Part shown: piece after piece, positions 23,632 through 30,609 of the stretch
Layout of the letters: every line of letters starts with the position of its first letter
Numbering within the stretch: the first letter of the stretch is position 1
Notes under the pieces: generated by a model
The model's input: only the letters and a program-made list of their open reading frames with translations
The model's database searches: none
Told to the model about the DNA's origin: nothing
Program-made: the position numbers and the translations under genes
NCBI GenBank assembly: GCA_000435075.1
Contig: FR890633.1
Coordinates: 35,301-65,909 of the forward strand
Direction: 5' to 3'
DNA: 30,609 nt
From: Bacteroides sp. CAG:770
GTDB lineage: Bacteria > Bacteroidota > Bacteroidia > Bacteroidales > UBA932

Positions 23632-25017
23632 TTATTCTCCAACCTGAATTTTCATTCTTTTCCATCCCAGCACAGGCAGGATGAACGAAAGCAGACATGC
23701 GGACAGCCAGAAAATGGCGGCTGGATTGAAATTATAGATATCCGAAGACGGTGCTGAAGCGGAAATCGCCGAAGCGCCCTGGATTAGATAGCCGCTCACG
23801 ATATCTTGCACTGCAGCAGCCACATAGCTCGAAATACCCACGATACCCAGTGCAGCACCGGTAGCCTTTCTTGGAACGATATCCACAGCCATGAGACCGG
23901 CCACGACACAATACAGCACCCCGATGAACAGGCTGAAGAATGAAACATATACAATGTTCAGCATGTAGCCGCCGCGGGTGAACAGGAACAATGCCAGAGA
24001 TATGAGACAAAGGATTCCGGACAGGACGACAGGTTTCACTCTGTTCCCCTTGAACACCGTGTCGGAAAGCCATCCCGCGAACACGGTACCGGCCACTCCG
24101 AATGCCTCGGAAAACGCGATAATCTGTGTGGCGGCCGGAAGAGAGAACCCTCTGGCTTTCTGCAGGAACAGTACACCCCAACCGCTTATCGCATACTGAG
24201 TTATATAGACAAAGGCGCTGGACAAAGCAATAATCCAGATGCCGGGATGCTTGAAGACGATCTTCTGCAGCTCCTTGGTCGGCATTGAATCCACCTTTTT
24301 AGGCTGCTCTCCTGACAGCTCCTGAACGGACGGAAGACCCTTGCTTTCAGGCGTATCCGACACGAAATACAGGACGATAATACCGCCGGCGACACCGGCC
24401 GCAGCCGCGAAAATGAAGCCCCATTCCCAGCCGAGAGCGCCCACAACGACACCTGTCAATATGAATGTCAGGAACTTGCCGAAGTACGGACTCGCGCTGA
24501 AAATACTGTAGTAGGTCCCTCGTTTGGACATCGGAAACCACCTGGAAAGATTGATGATGCCCGGAGGCGCACCCATCGACTGCACCCATCCGTTCACACC
24601 CCACAGGACGAAGAAGGATATGAATATCAATGTAGTAGTCAGTCCTGTCAATGTTCCTATGACTCCCAGAAATCCCATCACCAGATTCACGGCAGCGGAT
24701 ACGAAAAGTCCTATGGCCATGAATTTGCGGATGTTGCAATAATCTGCTATGAAACCGTTTGTGAACTTGCCCAGGGCATAGACGAAAAGCAGGGCCGAAC
24801 CGATAAGACCCAATTGGCCTGCGGTAAGGACACCTCCGTCTATCAACGGCTGTTTTACTACGCTCAATGTCATTCGGCACACGTAGTACAGGCTATATGC
24901 TACGGTGGCACCCCAGAACGTTCTGTTCCTTAGCGATTTATATGTACTTTCAATCTGCTCCGCAGGCACCTTTGCCGCTGAAGGCTTGCTTATTCTGAAA
25001 TAGGAGTATAGACTCAT
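23632..25017 (-). CDS. Organophosphate:phosphate antiporter-type MFS transporter (GlpT/UhpT-like)
   Basis: The 461-aa MFS protein has about twelve membrane helices. The N-terminal TFWGATVAYSLYYVCRM segment, DYCNIRKFM after helix 3, and NGWVQSMGAPPGIINLSRWF are signatures of the organophosphate antiporter family. That family exchanges glycerol-3-phosphate or hexose phosphates for inorganic phosphate. The exact substrate is not certain. It has its own promoter at 25067-25074 and a small leader hairpin (TGCCCA/TGGGCA) just before the ATG. It ends 12 bp before the promoter of the SGNH gene, so read-through is possible. Confidence 0.88.
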   Translation of the reverse strand: MSLYSYFRISKPSAAKVPAEQIESTYKSLRNRTFWGATVAYSLYYVCRMTLSVVKQPLIDGGVLTAGQLGLIGSALLFVYALGKFTNGFIADYCNIRKFMAIGLFVSAAVNLVMGFLGVIGTLTGLTTTLIFISFFVLWGVNGWVQSMGAPPGIINLSRWFPMSKRGTYYSIFSASPYFGKFLTFILTGVVVGALGWEWGFIFAAAAGVAGGIIVLYFVSDTPESKGLPSVQELSGEQPKKVDSMPTKELQKIVFKHPGIWIIALSSAFVYITQYAISGWGVLFLQKARGFSLPAATQIIAFSEAFGVAGTVFAGWLSDTVFKGNRVKPVVLSGILCLISLALFLFTRGGYMLNIVYVSFFSLFIGVLYCVVAGLMAVDIVPRKATGAALGIVGISSYVAAAVQDIVSGYLIQGASAISASAPSSDIYNFNPAAIFWLSACLLSFILPVLGWKRMKIQVGE

Positions 25018-25066
25018 CCGTTACAGCATTCCTGCCCAAAAACATTGATCTGGGCATTTGCGACTG

Positions 25067-25074
25067 CAAAATTA
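25067..25074 (-). promoter_or_regulatory. -7 promoter element (TAATTTTG) for the OPA transporter
   Basis: Exact TAnnTTTG match on the minus strand in an AT-rich stretch. The leader to 25017 is about 45 nt and contains a 6-bp hairpin TGCCCA/TGGGCA. Confidence 0.65.
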
Positions 25075-25123
25075 TATATAAAAGAGTTTATTTCGAAATT
25101 TTGTGCGCCCGTTGAGGCCCGCT

Positions 25124-27646
25124 CTACAGGAATATCAATGCCAGCCTATAAACTATGAACGACATTATCCAGGCCACGGCCATCGTATATGCGCAGCAGG
25201 CCACTGCCCAACGCCATTTTCCAGTTTCATTCTTTATGGCAACGAAAGTAGCCACGCATGGGAAATATAGCAGGATGAAGACCATGAACGACAATGCGGC
25301 AGCAGGTGTCACGTCATTGACAAGAGCGCTCTGGAGCTGGGTGTCCTCGCTCATGTCATGACCTTCCGATACCTTGGCGCCTTCGGAATACATTACGCCC
25401 AATGTGCTGACAACCAGTTCCTTTGCGGCAATTCCGGTAAGCAGGCCAACGTCCATCTTCCAGTTGAATCCAAGAGGATCCAGCGCTGGTGAAACCATTC
25501 GTCCCAACTGTCCGATATATGAATTCTCCTGCTGGTAGGCGTACAGGGAATCGATGCGGGTCATGAGCTCCTGCTTTGTCGCAGCGGCAGCATTGACATC
25601 GACCTCATCGGCATTGGCCGAAAGCCTTCCGGCAGGAGTCTGGGCGAGTGTTGCGTACTCCTCTTGCGCAGCCATAAGTTCCTTGTTCTTAGGGAAATAG
25701 CCGAGGAACCAGATGATGACTGAGCAGATGAGAATCGTGGTCGCCATCTTCTGGAGATACTGCTGGCCCTTCTCCCAGGTGTGGCGCCAGATGGCTTTCG
25801 CGGTCGGAATCCTGTATGGCGGCAGTTCCATTACGAAAGGCAGGTCGTCATCCTTCACGAATTTGCTCAGGACGATGGCGGAGAGGATTGCCAGTACGAT
25901 TCCCAGAAGGTAGATGCCGAGCAGAACCAGTGCGGCGTTGTGAGGGAAGAAAGCTCCTGCGAGGAGAACGAATATCGGCAGTCGTCCGGCACATGACATG
26001 AACGGGATGATGGCGATGGTTATCATTCTGCTCTTGCGGCTTTCGATGGCACGTGTCGCCATGATTGCAGGGACATTGCAGCCGAATCCCATGACCATAG
26101 GTATGAATGATTTGCCGTGCAAGCCGATCTTATGCATGAGCTTGTCCACGATGAATGCGGCCCTGGACATGTATCCCGAGTCCTCCATCAGGGAGATGAA
26201 GAAGTAGAGTATCAATATGTTAGGCAGGAAGACGAGCACGCTTCCGACACCTGAGATGATGCCGTCCACTACCAAGTCTTTCAGCCAGCCGTCCGCCATG
26301 AATGTGGCCACGAAATCGCCGAATTTTCCGACGAACCAGTCAATCCACTGCATAGGGTAGTCTCCCACGGCAAACGTCGTCTGGAAAATCAGATAGAGAA
26401 CCGCGATGAAAATCGGGAACGCCATCCACTTGTTCGTTACGATGGCGTCAATCTTGTCCGTGACGGTTTTTCTCGGCGTTGCGTCCTGATGCGGCTTGTA
26501 AGTCTCGGCCAGCGCACCCTGGATGAACGCGTATTTCGCATCTACGATCGCGGACTCGGTATTCGTGTGTAGCAGGTCAATGATTCTCTGCTCTTCGATG
26601 ACGCGCGCGGAAATGATTTCGTCCCTGTTCGGGAGTGTGTCAATGATTTTTTCAATGTCCTTGTCGTCTTCCAAATATTTGATAGCCAGATATCTGGTCG
26701 AATACTTGTCTCTCAGTGACTGGTTCTTCTGGAGCAGAAGTTTGATTCTGTCAATGCTTTTTTCCAGCTCGGCCCCGTGGTTGATATGGATATGCCTTGC
26801 GAGTTTAGGGTCGCTCTGCGTATAAATCTTTATGACAGTGTCGAACAACTCTGGAATACCTGTTCCATCGCGGCTCACTGTAGGGCAGACCGGCATACCG
26901 AGAAGATAACCGAGCTGTTTTATATCCAGTTCGTCGCCCTTGTCCTTGAGTTCATCGTACATGTTCAGCGCCATAACGACCCTGAGGTTCATGTCAATGA
27001 CTTGGGCGGTCAGGTACAGGTTCCTCTCTATATTGGAAGCGTCCACGACATTGATGACAACATCAGGGACATTGTCAATCAGGTTCTTGCGGACGTACAG
27101 TTCCTCCGGGCTGTAAGCCGAAAGTGAGTAGGTCCCCGGCAGGTCCACCAGCACGAACTTGTATCCCTTGTATTCGAAACGGCCTTCCTTGGCATCCACT
27201 GTAACTCCGCTGTAGTTTCCTACGTGCTCATGCGAGCCTGAGGCAATGTTGAAGAGGGAAGTCTTTCCGCAGTTAGGATTTCCTACCAAGGCTACACGGA
27301 TCACATGCTTCCTCTCTTCCGCGAGCTTCTTCATCAGATTGTTCAGAGACCATTCCTCATCACAGTCGTCAGCATAAATCGTGTCGAAACTGCTGTCTTT
27401 CTTCATGACCTCCTTGGCCTCGCTCTCACTGATGACCTCTATCTGCTCCGCCTCACTTCTGCGTAGTGAAAGCTTATATCCAAGTATCTCATATTCAATA
27501 GGATCCTTCAATGGGGCATTCAGTACGACGGTTACTTTCTTGCCGGCTATGAATCCCATTTCTATCAGCCTCTTCCTGAAACTTCCATGTCCGTTGACCT
27601 TGACGATTACGCCCTGCTCACCGGTATTCAAATCAGATAATTTCAT
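25124..27646 (-). CDS. feoB: Ferrous iron transporter, FeoA-FeoB fusion
   Basis: The 840-aa protein imports Fe2+ across the inner membrane. Residues 1-73 are a FeoA SH3-like domain, and a linker (about 74-114) leads to the FeoB GTPase domain. G1 is GNPNCGKTS (122-130), the switch region HVGNYSGVTVDAKEG is at 141-155, G3 DLPG at 168-171, and the G4 position is a variant NMYD. A helical domain and two Gate-containing membrane halves follow (from about 390), with NCG-type GFGCNVPAIMATRA and SCAGRLPIFVLLAGA. FeoA-FeoB fusion is normal for Bacteroidota. DUF4491 lies 11 bp upstream and the two are co-transcribed. Confidence 0.97.
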   Translation of the reverse strand: MKLSDLNTGEQGVIVKVNGHGSFRKRLIEMGFIAGKKVTVVLNAPLKDPIEYEILGYKLSLRRSEAEQIEVISESEAKEVMKKDSSFDTIYADDCDEEWSLNNLMKKLAEERKHVIRVALVGNPNCGKTSLFNIASGSHEHVGNYSGVTVDAKEGRFEYKGYKFVLVDLPGTYSLSAYSPEELYVRKNLIDNVPDVVINVVDASNIERNLYLTAQVIDMNLRVVMALNMYDELKDKGDELDIKQLGYLLGMPVCPTVSRDGTGIPELFDTVIKIYTQSDPKLARHIHINHGAELEKSIDRIKLLLQKNQSLRDKYSTRYLAIKYLEDDKDIEKIIDTLPNRDEIISARVIEEQRIIDLLHTNTESAIVDAKYAFIQGALAETYKPHQDATPRKTVTDKIDAIVTNKWMAFPIFIAVLYLIFQTTFAVGDYPMQWIDWFVGKFGDFVATFMADGWLKDLVVDGIISGVGSVLVFLPNILILYFFISLMEDSGYMSRAAFIVDKLMHKIGLHGKSFIPMVMGFGCNVPAIMATRAIESRKSRMITIAIIPFMSCAGRLPIFVLLAGAFFPHNAALVLLGIYLLGIVLAILSAIVLSKFVKDDDLPFVMELPPYRIPTAKAIWRHTWEKGQQYLQKMATTILICSVIIWFLGYFPKNKELMAAQEEYATLAQTPAGRLSANADEVDVNAAAATKQELMTRIDSLYAYQQENSYIGQLGRMVSPALDPLGFNWKMDVGLLTGIAAKELVVSTLGVMYSEGAKVSEGHDMSEDTQLQSALVNDVTPAAALSFMVFILLYFPCVATFVAIKNETGKWRWAVACCAYTMAVAWIMSFIVYRLALIFL

Positions 27647-27657
27647 ACTGTCAAAAT

Positions 27658-27993
27658 TTATCGTTCACTTGATTTTGTCCCCTGATTCTTGCGCAGGTTT
27701 TCGTAATATTCATGTCTTTTCGGATTCTCCGGGAACCAGCCCTTCAGAACCCTCTTCTCCTGTTCGATGACCTCGCCGATTCCCCAGAAAAATGAGAATG
27801 CGCCGGCTCCGAATATCGTTGACAATGTTCTGTTTGTCAATGCTATGGATACGGCACCGAGAATGATTCCGATGACGAGGAATGCCCACCAGGATTTCTT
27901 CCCCAAATAGTATTCTGATTTTATTACAAGCGGATGGCACATCCCGATTATGAGAAATGTCGCCGCACCAGTTATGATTCCGTTAAAGTCCAT
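27658..27993 (-). CDS. DUF4491-family small membrane protein
   Basis: The 111-aa protein has three membrane segments (about 5-23, 34-50 and 58-75) and a charged tail. The opening FNGIITGAATFLIIGMCHPLVIKSEYY is characteristic of DUF4491, a Bacteroidota family of unknown function. It is set 11 bp before feoB and 38 bp after the LuxR-type regulator with no promoter between, so it belongs to the same transcript. A role connected with iron uptake is suggested by position only. Confidence 0.85.
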   Translation of the reverse strand: MDFNGIITGAATFLIIGMCHPLVIKSEYYLGKKSWWAFLVIGIILGAVSIALTNRTLSTIFGAGAFSFFWGIGEVIEQEKRVLKGWFPENPKRHEYYENLRKNQGTKSSER

Positions 27994-28031
27994 TTTGATT
28001 GTGTTTCATTCGTTGTTCTGCCTGAGGAAAC

Positions 28032-28646
28032 TTATTCCATGGCGTTCATGTCTATCAAGTTGTTAAGCAAAGCATATACCGTGAGGCCGGCAACTGTCTT
28101 TATGCCTGTTTTTCGTGTGATGTTCTTTCTGTGCGTAATGACCGTGTATATCGAAATGTTGAAATGGTCCGCGATTTCCTTGTTCAGCATACCCTTTGCC
28201 ACGCATACGAGAATCTCTTTCTCTCTGGATGACAGTTCCTCGCCCTCACCTCTCTGCTCCGCAGGCGCAGCTTTCATGACTGTAGAGATTCTTTGTTCAA
28301 TGTCATCGGAAGTGTCTGACAAATAGATAGTTCCGTCGTAGGTGGAGGCGTATGCCGCGTCTGCTGCAGTCGATATCAATGCCATTACAGGGGCATTGGC
28401 AATTCCTTTTATCATGTCGTGTGCTCCGGCCCTGTCCCTGTTGTCGAAAACTGACGGGTCTGCAATCACCAGATCGGCATTGAAATCATCAATCTTTGCC
28501 CAGATGTCTCCTTCCTGATTCCTGATGATGCCGCACACGTCATATCCCGCGAAATTGTCAATGACATGTCTCAGTCCCTCAGCTATCAGGACAGACGGCT
28601 CCAGAATCAATATTTTCCTTATAGGTTCACGCATTTTCAGTTTCAT
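28032..28646 (-). CDS. LuxR/NarL-type response regulator with degenerate receiver
   Basis: The 204-aa protein has a C-terminal LuxR HTH (about 138-200: SSREKEILVCVAKGM, NKEIADHFNIS, and recognition-helix region YTVITHRKNI), so it should bind DNA. The N-terminal receiver-like domain keeps a candidate phospho-acceptor D63 (LVIADPS). It has only one N-terminal acidic residue (E16) where two are usual, and Y-L-S in place of the conserved lysine region (about 108-110). Phosphorylation is therefore doubtful. No kinase gene is nearby. It overlaps the hemerythrin gene by 20 bp (less if M5 is the start). It may regulate its own operon or feoB. Confidence 0.88.
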   Translation of the reverse strand: MKLKMREPIRKILILEPSVLIAEGLRHVIDNFAGYDVCGIIRNQEGDIWAKIDDFNADLVIADPSVFDNRDRAGAHDMIKGIANAPVMALISTAADAAYASTYDGTIYLSDTSDDIEQRISTVMKAAPAEQRGEGEELSSREKEILVCVAKGMLNKEIADHFNISIYTVITHRKNITRKTGIKTVAGLTVYALLNNLIDMNAME

Positions 28647-29382
28647 CAGTTACTGATGAGTCCATTTGTTTTCGTAAATATTTCTCACGGCTTTCGGCCA
28701 TCGGTACAAGCAGCTCGTCTTCTATATAGGTATGCTTTGAAAGGTCGTTTTCCAGGGTGTAAAGACATGTGAGAACGTTCTGGATCAGATTGTCGTCACA
28801 TGTCTCAGGCATGTATTTCATGACAATGCTTTTCAGGTCGTTCAGTTTCTCATCCACATCAGAATGGCTTTCTTCATACAGGTCAATGCTGTAGTTACCA
28901 GGGAGTTTGCCTTCGCCCAGCATCTTGATGTAAGGGAATACCACAGACTCCTCGTATTCGAAATGCTTCAGGATTTCATCTTTGTATCCCGAGTAGAATT
29001 TCGTGATTATTCTGCTGTGCTTTTCGTCCAGCGTTCCTGTCATCTTCTTTATGAACCTCTCCAGTGTGTCCAATGCTACGCCCACGTAGAAGTCATGAGA
29101 ATTATGGAGGTACATGACAATGTCCTTTATGCTGCTTCTTGACAGTTCTTCTTTCGAAGGCACATACTTGTTATTGACATATATCTTGCAGATCAGCAGC
29201 AGTGTATGCGGATTGACACCATTTTCGGCACATACTTCCTCGACAGTCTTCTCACCGAAGCCGAATCTGATTCCCAGGCGTCTCATCACGCCCAGCAGCC
29301 TTGGCTCGGCATCAGGTACTTCTGCCATCTTCATCCCTGTCGAGAATAACTTGCCTGTATGTATATCTTTCATATCGTCCAT
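28627..29382 (-). CDS. RIC/YtfE-like hemerythrin-domain protein
   Basis: The 251-aa protein has an N-terminal ScdA-like segment (about 22-66, VMRRLGIRFGFGEKTVEEVC) lacking the CC pair of typical RIC proteins. A di-iron hemerythrin four-helix bundle (about 85-230) follows. Ligand-type residues are visible: H93/H96, HFEYE (H140, E144), H173 and HTYIED (H217, D222). Relatives repair Fe-S clusters after NO or oxidant damage or sense oxygen. It heads a transcript continuing into a LuxR regulator, DUF4491 and FeoAB. The start M1 is 29382; M4 (29373) is an alternative. Confidence 0.88.
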   Translation of the reverse strand: MDDMKDIHTGKLFSTGMKMAEVPDAEPRLLGVMRRLGIRFGFGEKTVEEVCAENGVNPHTLLLICKIYVNNKYVPSKEELSRSSIKDIVMYLHNSHDFYVGVALDTLERFIKKMTGTLDEKHSRIITKFYSGYKDEILKHFEYEESVVFPYIKMLGEGKLPGNYSIDLYEESHSDVDEKLNDLKSIVMKYMPETCDDNLIQNVLTCLYTLENDLSKHTYIEDELLVPMAESREKYLRKQMDSSVTDETENA

Positions 29383-29400
29383 TTTTTCATTTCATTGTCG

Positions 29401-29408
29401 CAAAGATA
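29401..29408 (-). promoter_or_regulatory. -7 promoter element (TATCTTTG) for the hemerythrin-feoB operon
   Basis: Exact TAnnTTTG match on the minus strand. The predicted transcription start is near 29396 with a leader of about 15 nt to the ATG at 29382. Confidence 0.75.
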
Positions 29409-29442
29409 GTTATATGTACGGATTTCTGTTCACCGACTGCAC

Positions 29443-29477
29443 AAAAAAGCGGCTGTCCTTCACAGGAGACCGCTTTT
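29443..29477 (-). terminator. Intrinsic terminator of the candidate RNA
   Basis: Stem AAAAGCGG / CCGCTTTT (29445-29452, 29470-29477), extended with mismatches towards a CACAG-side loop, followed on the minus strand by T6. The A-run is on the other side, so it could work in both directions, but the minus-strand use fits the layout. Confidence 0.8.
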
Positions 29478-29599
29478 AAACAACAATCAAAAAGGATTCA
29501 CTTTAACTATATGGCTTAGAATCTTCACCTGAGCCCCGTGTGGGGCATCTGTGGCGACTCTTGTCAATCCGAGTCCTTTCGGACTTTATCTCAATCCAA
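29443..29599 (-). ncRNA. Candidate standalone structured RNA, unassigned
   Basis: About 155 nt bounded by its own promoter (29605-29612) and an intrinsic terminator (29443-29477), with no protein-like frame on the minus strand. Visible hairpins are AGTCC-GAAA-GGACT (a GNRA tetraloop) and GCCCC-ACAC-GGGGC, and a closing stem GGATT (29597-29593) / AATCC (29498-29494) is possible. The next gene downstream has a separate promoter at 29401-29408, so this is probably not just its leader. It does not match SRP RNA, tmRNA or tRNA by eye. 6S-like RNA, another Bacteroidales RNA family or a riboswitch-like leader remain possible. Confidence 0.55.
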
Positions 29600-29604
29600 C
29601 GTTG

Positions 29605-29612
29605 CAAAGGTA
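29605..29612 (-). promoter_or_regulatory. -7 promoter element (TACCTTTG) for the candidate RNA
   Basis: Exact TAnnTTTG match on the minus strand with TTTG about 20 bp upstream (in ACATTTGACAG), fitting the -33 element. This is the best two-part promoter match in the window. Confidence 0.75.
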
Positions 29613-29649
29613 CTGCTGTCAAATGTTTTCAACAATCCCTAAATATGGT

Positions 29650-29657
29650 TAAATTTG
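29650..29657 (+). promoter_or_regulatory. -7 promoter element (TAAATTTG) for queH
   Basis: Exact TAnnTTTG match on the plus strand. The predicted transcription start is at about 29662, which coincides with the first possible ATG. The mRNA is therefore either leaderless or translated from the ATG at 29707. Confidence 0.65.
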
Positions 29658-29706
29658 CACAATGCTGAAGAATAGTCATAAACACGGAAAACCGCTGGAA
29701 TTGTCA

Positions 29707-30285
29707 ATGCCGGGGAAGCGTCTGCTTCTCCATGCGTGCTGTGCACCTTGCTCGTCCGCTATCATTGAATGTCTTGTAAATCAAGGTGTTAGACCTGTGA
29801 TTTTTTATAGTAATTCCAATATTTTCCCACTCGACGAATACGATCATCGAAAAAACGAGTGCATCAGATATGCCGCGGAGACCGGTCTGGAGATAGTCAA
29901 TGATAGGTATGCCCATGACGAGTGGCGCTGCATTGCACGAGGTCTTGAACATGAGCCGGAGAAGGGTGTCAGGTGCACTGAATGCTTCAAGTTCAGGCTT
30001 GAAAGGGCCGCCCGTTATGCACAGGAACATGACTTCGATGTCCTGGCTACGACGCTCGCCTCATCCCGCTGGAAAAACCTTGATCAGGTCAATGCTGCCG
30101 GGTCCTATGCATGCGGACTGTTTCCGTCCGTGACCTGGTGGGCGATGAACTGGCGCAAGGGCGGTCTGCAGGAACGCCGTAATGAAATCATCCGCAAACA
30201 TGGTTTCTACAACCAACTCTACTGCGGATGCGAGTTCAGCATGGCATCGGCAGGCAAGCCTGTTGGCCCGGAATCAGGCCATTGA
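29707..30285 (+). CDS. queH: Epoxyqueuosine reductase QueH
   Basis: A 192-aa protein from the ATG at 29707 (207 aa if the ATG at 29662 is used). It catalyses the last step of queuosine synthesis, reducing epoxyqueuosine in tRNA. The diagnostic adjacent cysteines are in LLLHACCAPCSS near the N-terminus, followed by CTECFKFRLERAA, the TTLASSRWKN block and the C-terminal YCGCEFS. These cysteines bind the Fe-S cluster and an adjacent metal in QueH (DUF208). I prefer 29707 because the promoter places the transcription start at about 29662 and family members begin just before the LLLHACC motif. The Cys motifs are unaffected by the choice. Confidence 0.92.
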   Translation: MPGKRLLLHACCAPCSSAIIECLVNQGVRPVIFYSNSNIFPLDEYDHRKNECIRYAAETGLEIVNDRYAHDEWRCIARGLEHEPEKGVRCTECFKFRLERAARYAQEHDFDVLATTLASSRWKNLDQVNAAGSYACGLFPSVTWWAMNWRKGGLQERRNEIIRKHGFYNQLYCGCEFSMASAGKPVGPESGH

Positions 30286-30413
30286 ACCGGTTTTTGACCG
30301 AGAGGGTGGTCAGACAGGCGTACTGATGTGTCTATATTATTATATTGTAGTATTCACCGTGGGCTGCGGGCTCATTGCCTTTGTCCACTATAACAGCGCA
30401 AAACGTAACACTA

Positions 30414-30609
30414 ATGAACATATCAATATTGAAAAAGACATTGACCGTCATGGTCTTGGCGGCAGCACTCTCAGCCTGCTGCAAAAATGACATTGACTTT
30501 GTGGAATCTCCGGTGGACCTGGTAAGCACAATTGTCGGAACGGAATCCACTTATGAACTTTCCACCGGAAATACCTACCCTGCAGTGGCAATGCCATGGG
30601 GAATGAACT
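30414..30609 (+). CDS. GH92 glycosidase lipoprotein, 3'-truncated by the window edge
   Basis: The ATG at 30414 opens a frame that continues past the window end (65 codons visible). A lipoprotein signal is present (LKKTLTVMVLAAALSACC, lipobox L19-S-A-C22). It is followed by a segment with V-G-T-E-S-T-Y and then GNTYPAVAMPWGMN, the N-terminal hallmark of GH92 alpha-mannosidases in Bacteroidota. These surface enzymes trim mannose from host or yeast glycans with Ca2+. The catalytic residues lie beyond the window. Intergenic 30286-30413 shows no strong terminator; a near-match promoter (TGCCTTTG) lies around 30376. Confidence 0.8.
   Translation, partial: MNISILKKTLTVMVLAAALSACCKNDIDFVESPVDLVSTIVGTESTYELSTGNTYPAVAMPWGMN

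Larger units (their letters stand above)
973..30497. repeat. Dispersed heptamer GTCAATG/CATTGAC, about 66 copies
   Basis: Read by hand over the window: about 41 copies as GTCAATG and 25 as CATTGAC on the plus strand, roughly one per 460 bp. About 4 would be expected by chance at this base composition. The base after GTCAATG is most often C and rarely G. Copies fall in both transcription orientations, in several reading frames (Ile-Asp, Leu-Thr, Val-Asn, Ser-Met) and in gene-free sequence (20700-20706, about 21502). Pairs and clusters occur, such as 4008 and 4027, 9970 and 9991, and 26577 to 26994. Confidence 0.85.

Noticed and set aside
29494..29598. SRP RNA, tmRNA or tRNA in the structured RNA region
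   Set aside because: The conserved SRP apical motif, the tmRNA tRNA-like ends and a TPsiC arm are all missing.
1..30609. CRISPR array or complete insertion sequence
   Set aside because: No regularly spaced direct repeats and no transposase gene were found on either strand.

Overview
The window looks like a chromosomal segment of a Bacteroidales bacterium (phylum Bacteroidota), probably host-associated. The evidence is the phylum-specific promoter element TAnnTTTG in front of most transcription units, the scarcity of Shine-Dalgarno sites, a fused FeoA-FeoB iron transporter, a DUF4491 gene, lipoproteins with Bacteroidota-type signals and the start of a GH92 glycosidase lipoprotein. GC content is near 50%. 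I cannot name the genus.

Layout. 1-1085: 3' part of a surface-protein gene, then a bidirectional terminator. 1128-3885 (minus): gpmI, a DMT exporter and tRNA-Ser(GGA), each with its own promoter. 3973-10343 (minus): a tightly packed six-gene run from a promoter at 10399-10406, comprising a secreted protein of unknown function, an M16 peptidase, an O-methyltransferase, thiamine pyrophosphokinase, a NapH/NapG-like polyferredoxin fusion and a Tat-exported aldo/keto reductase with two Fe-S cluster motifs. 10513-14459 (plus): a membrane-anchored coiled-coil protein, hemW and an aminopeptidase P, closed by a hairpin. 14566-17905 (minus): polyprenyl synthase, a U32 peptidase-family protein and a YtxH / holin-like / small-protein envelope cassette. 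18032-20352 (plus): rsgA and a MATE transporter. 20353-20839: a gene-free stretch full of nested inverted repeats. 20840-21451 (minus): deoxynucleoside kinase. 21571-21677: a miniature inverted-repeat element with a 4-bp target duplication, lying between a promoter and an MBL-fold hydrolase gene (21761-22462). 22455-25017 (minus): an SGNH hydrolase and an organophosphate-antiporter-type transporter. 25124-29382 (minus): a probable iron/oxygen operon of RIC-like hemerythrin, LuxR-type regulator, DUF4491 and FeoAB. 29443-29599 (minus): a candidate standalone structured RNA with its own promoter and terminator. 29662-30609 (plus): queH and the truncated GH92 gene.

The strongest unexplained signal cuts across all of this. 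The heptamer GTCAATG (or its complement CATTGAC) occurs about 66 times by my hand count, against roughly 4 expected by chance. It occurs in both orientations, in several reading frames and also between genes. That looks like a DNA-level signal such as an uptake, recombination or protein-binding sequence. No phage, CRISPR array or complete insertion sequence is present.
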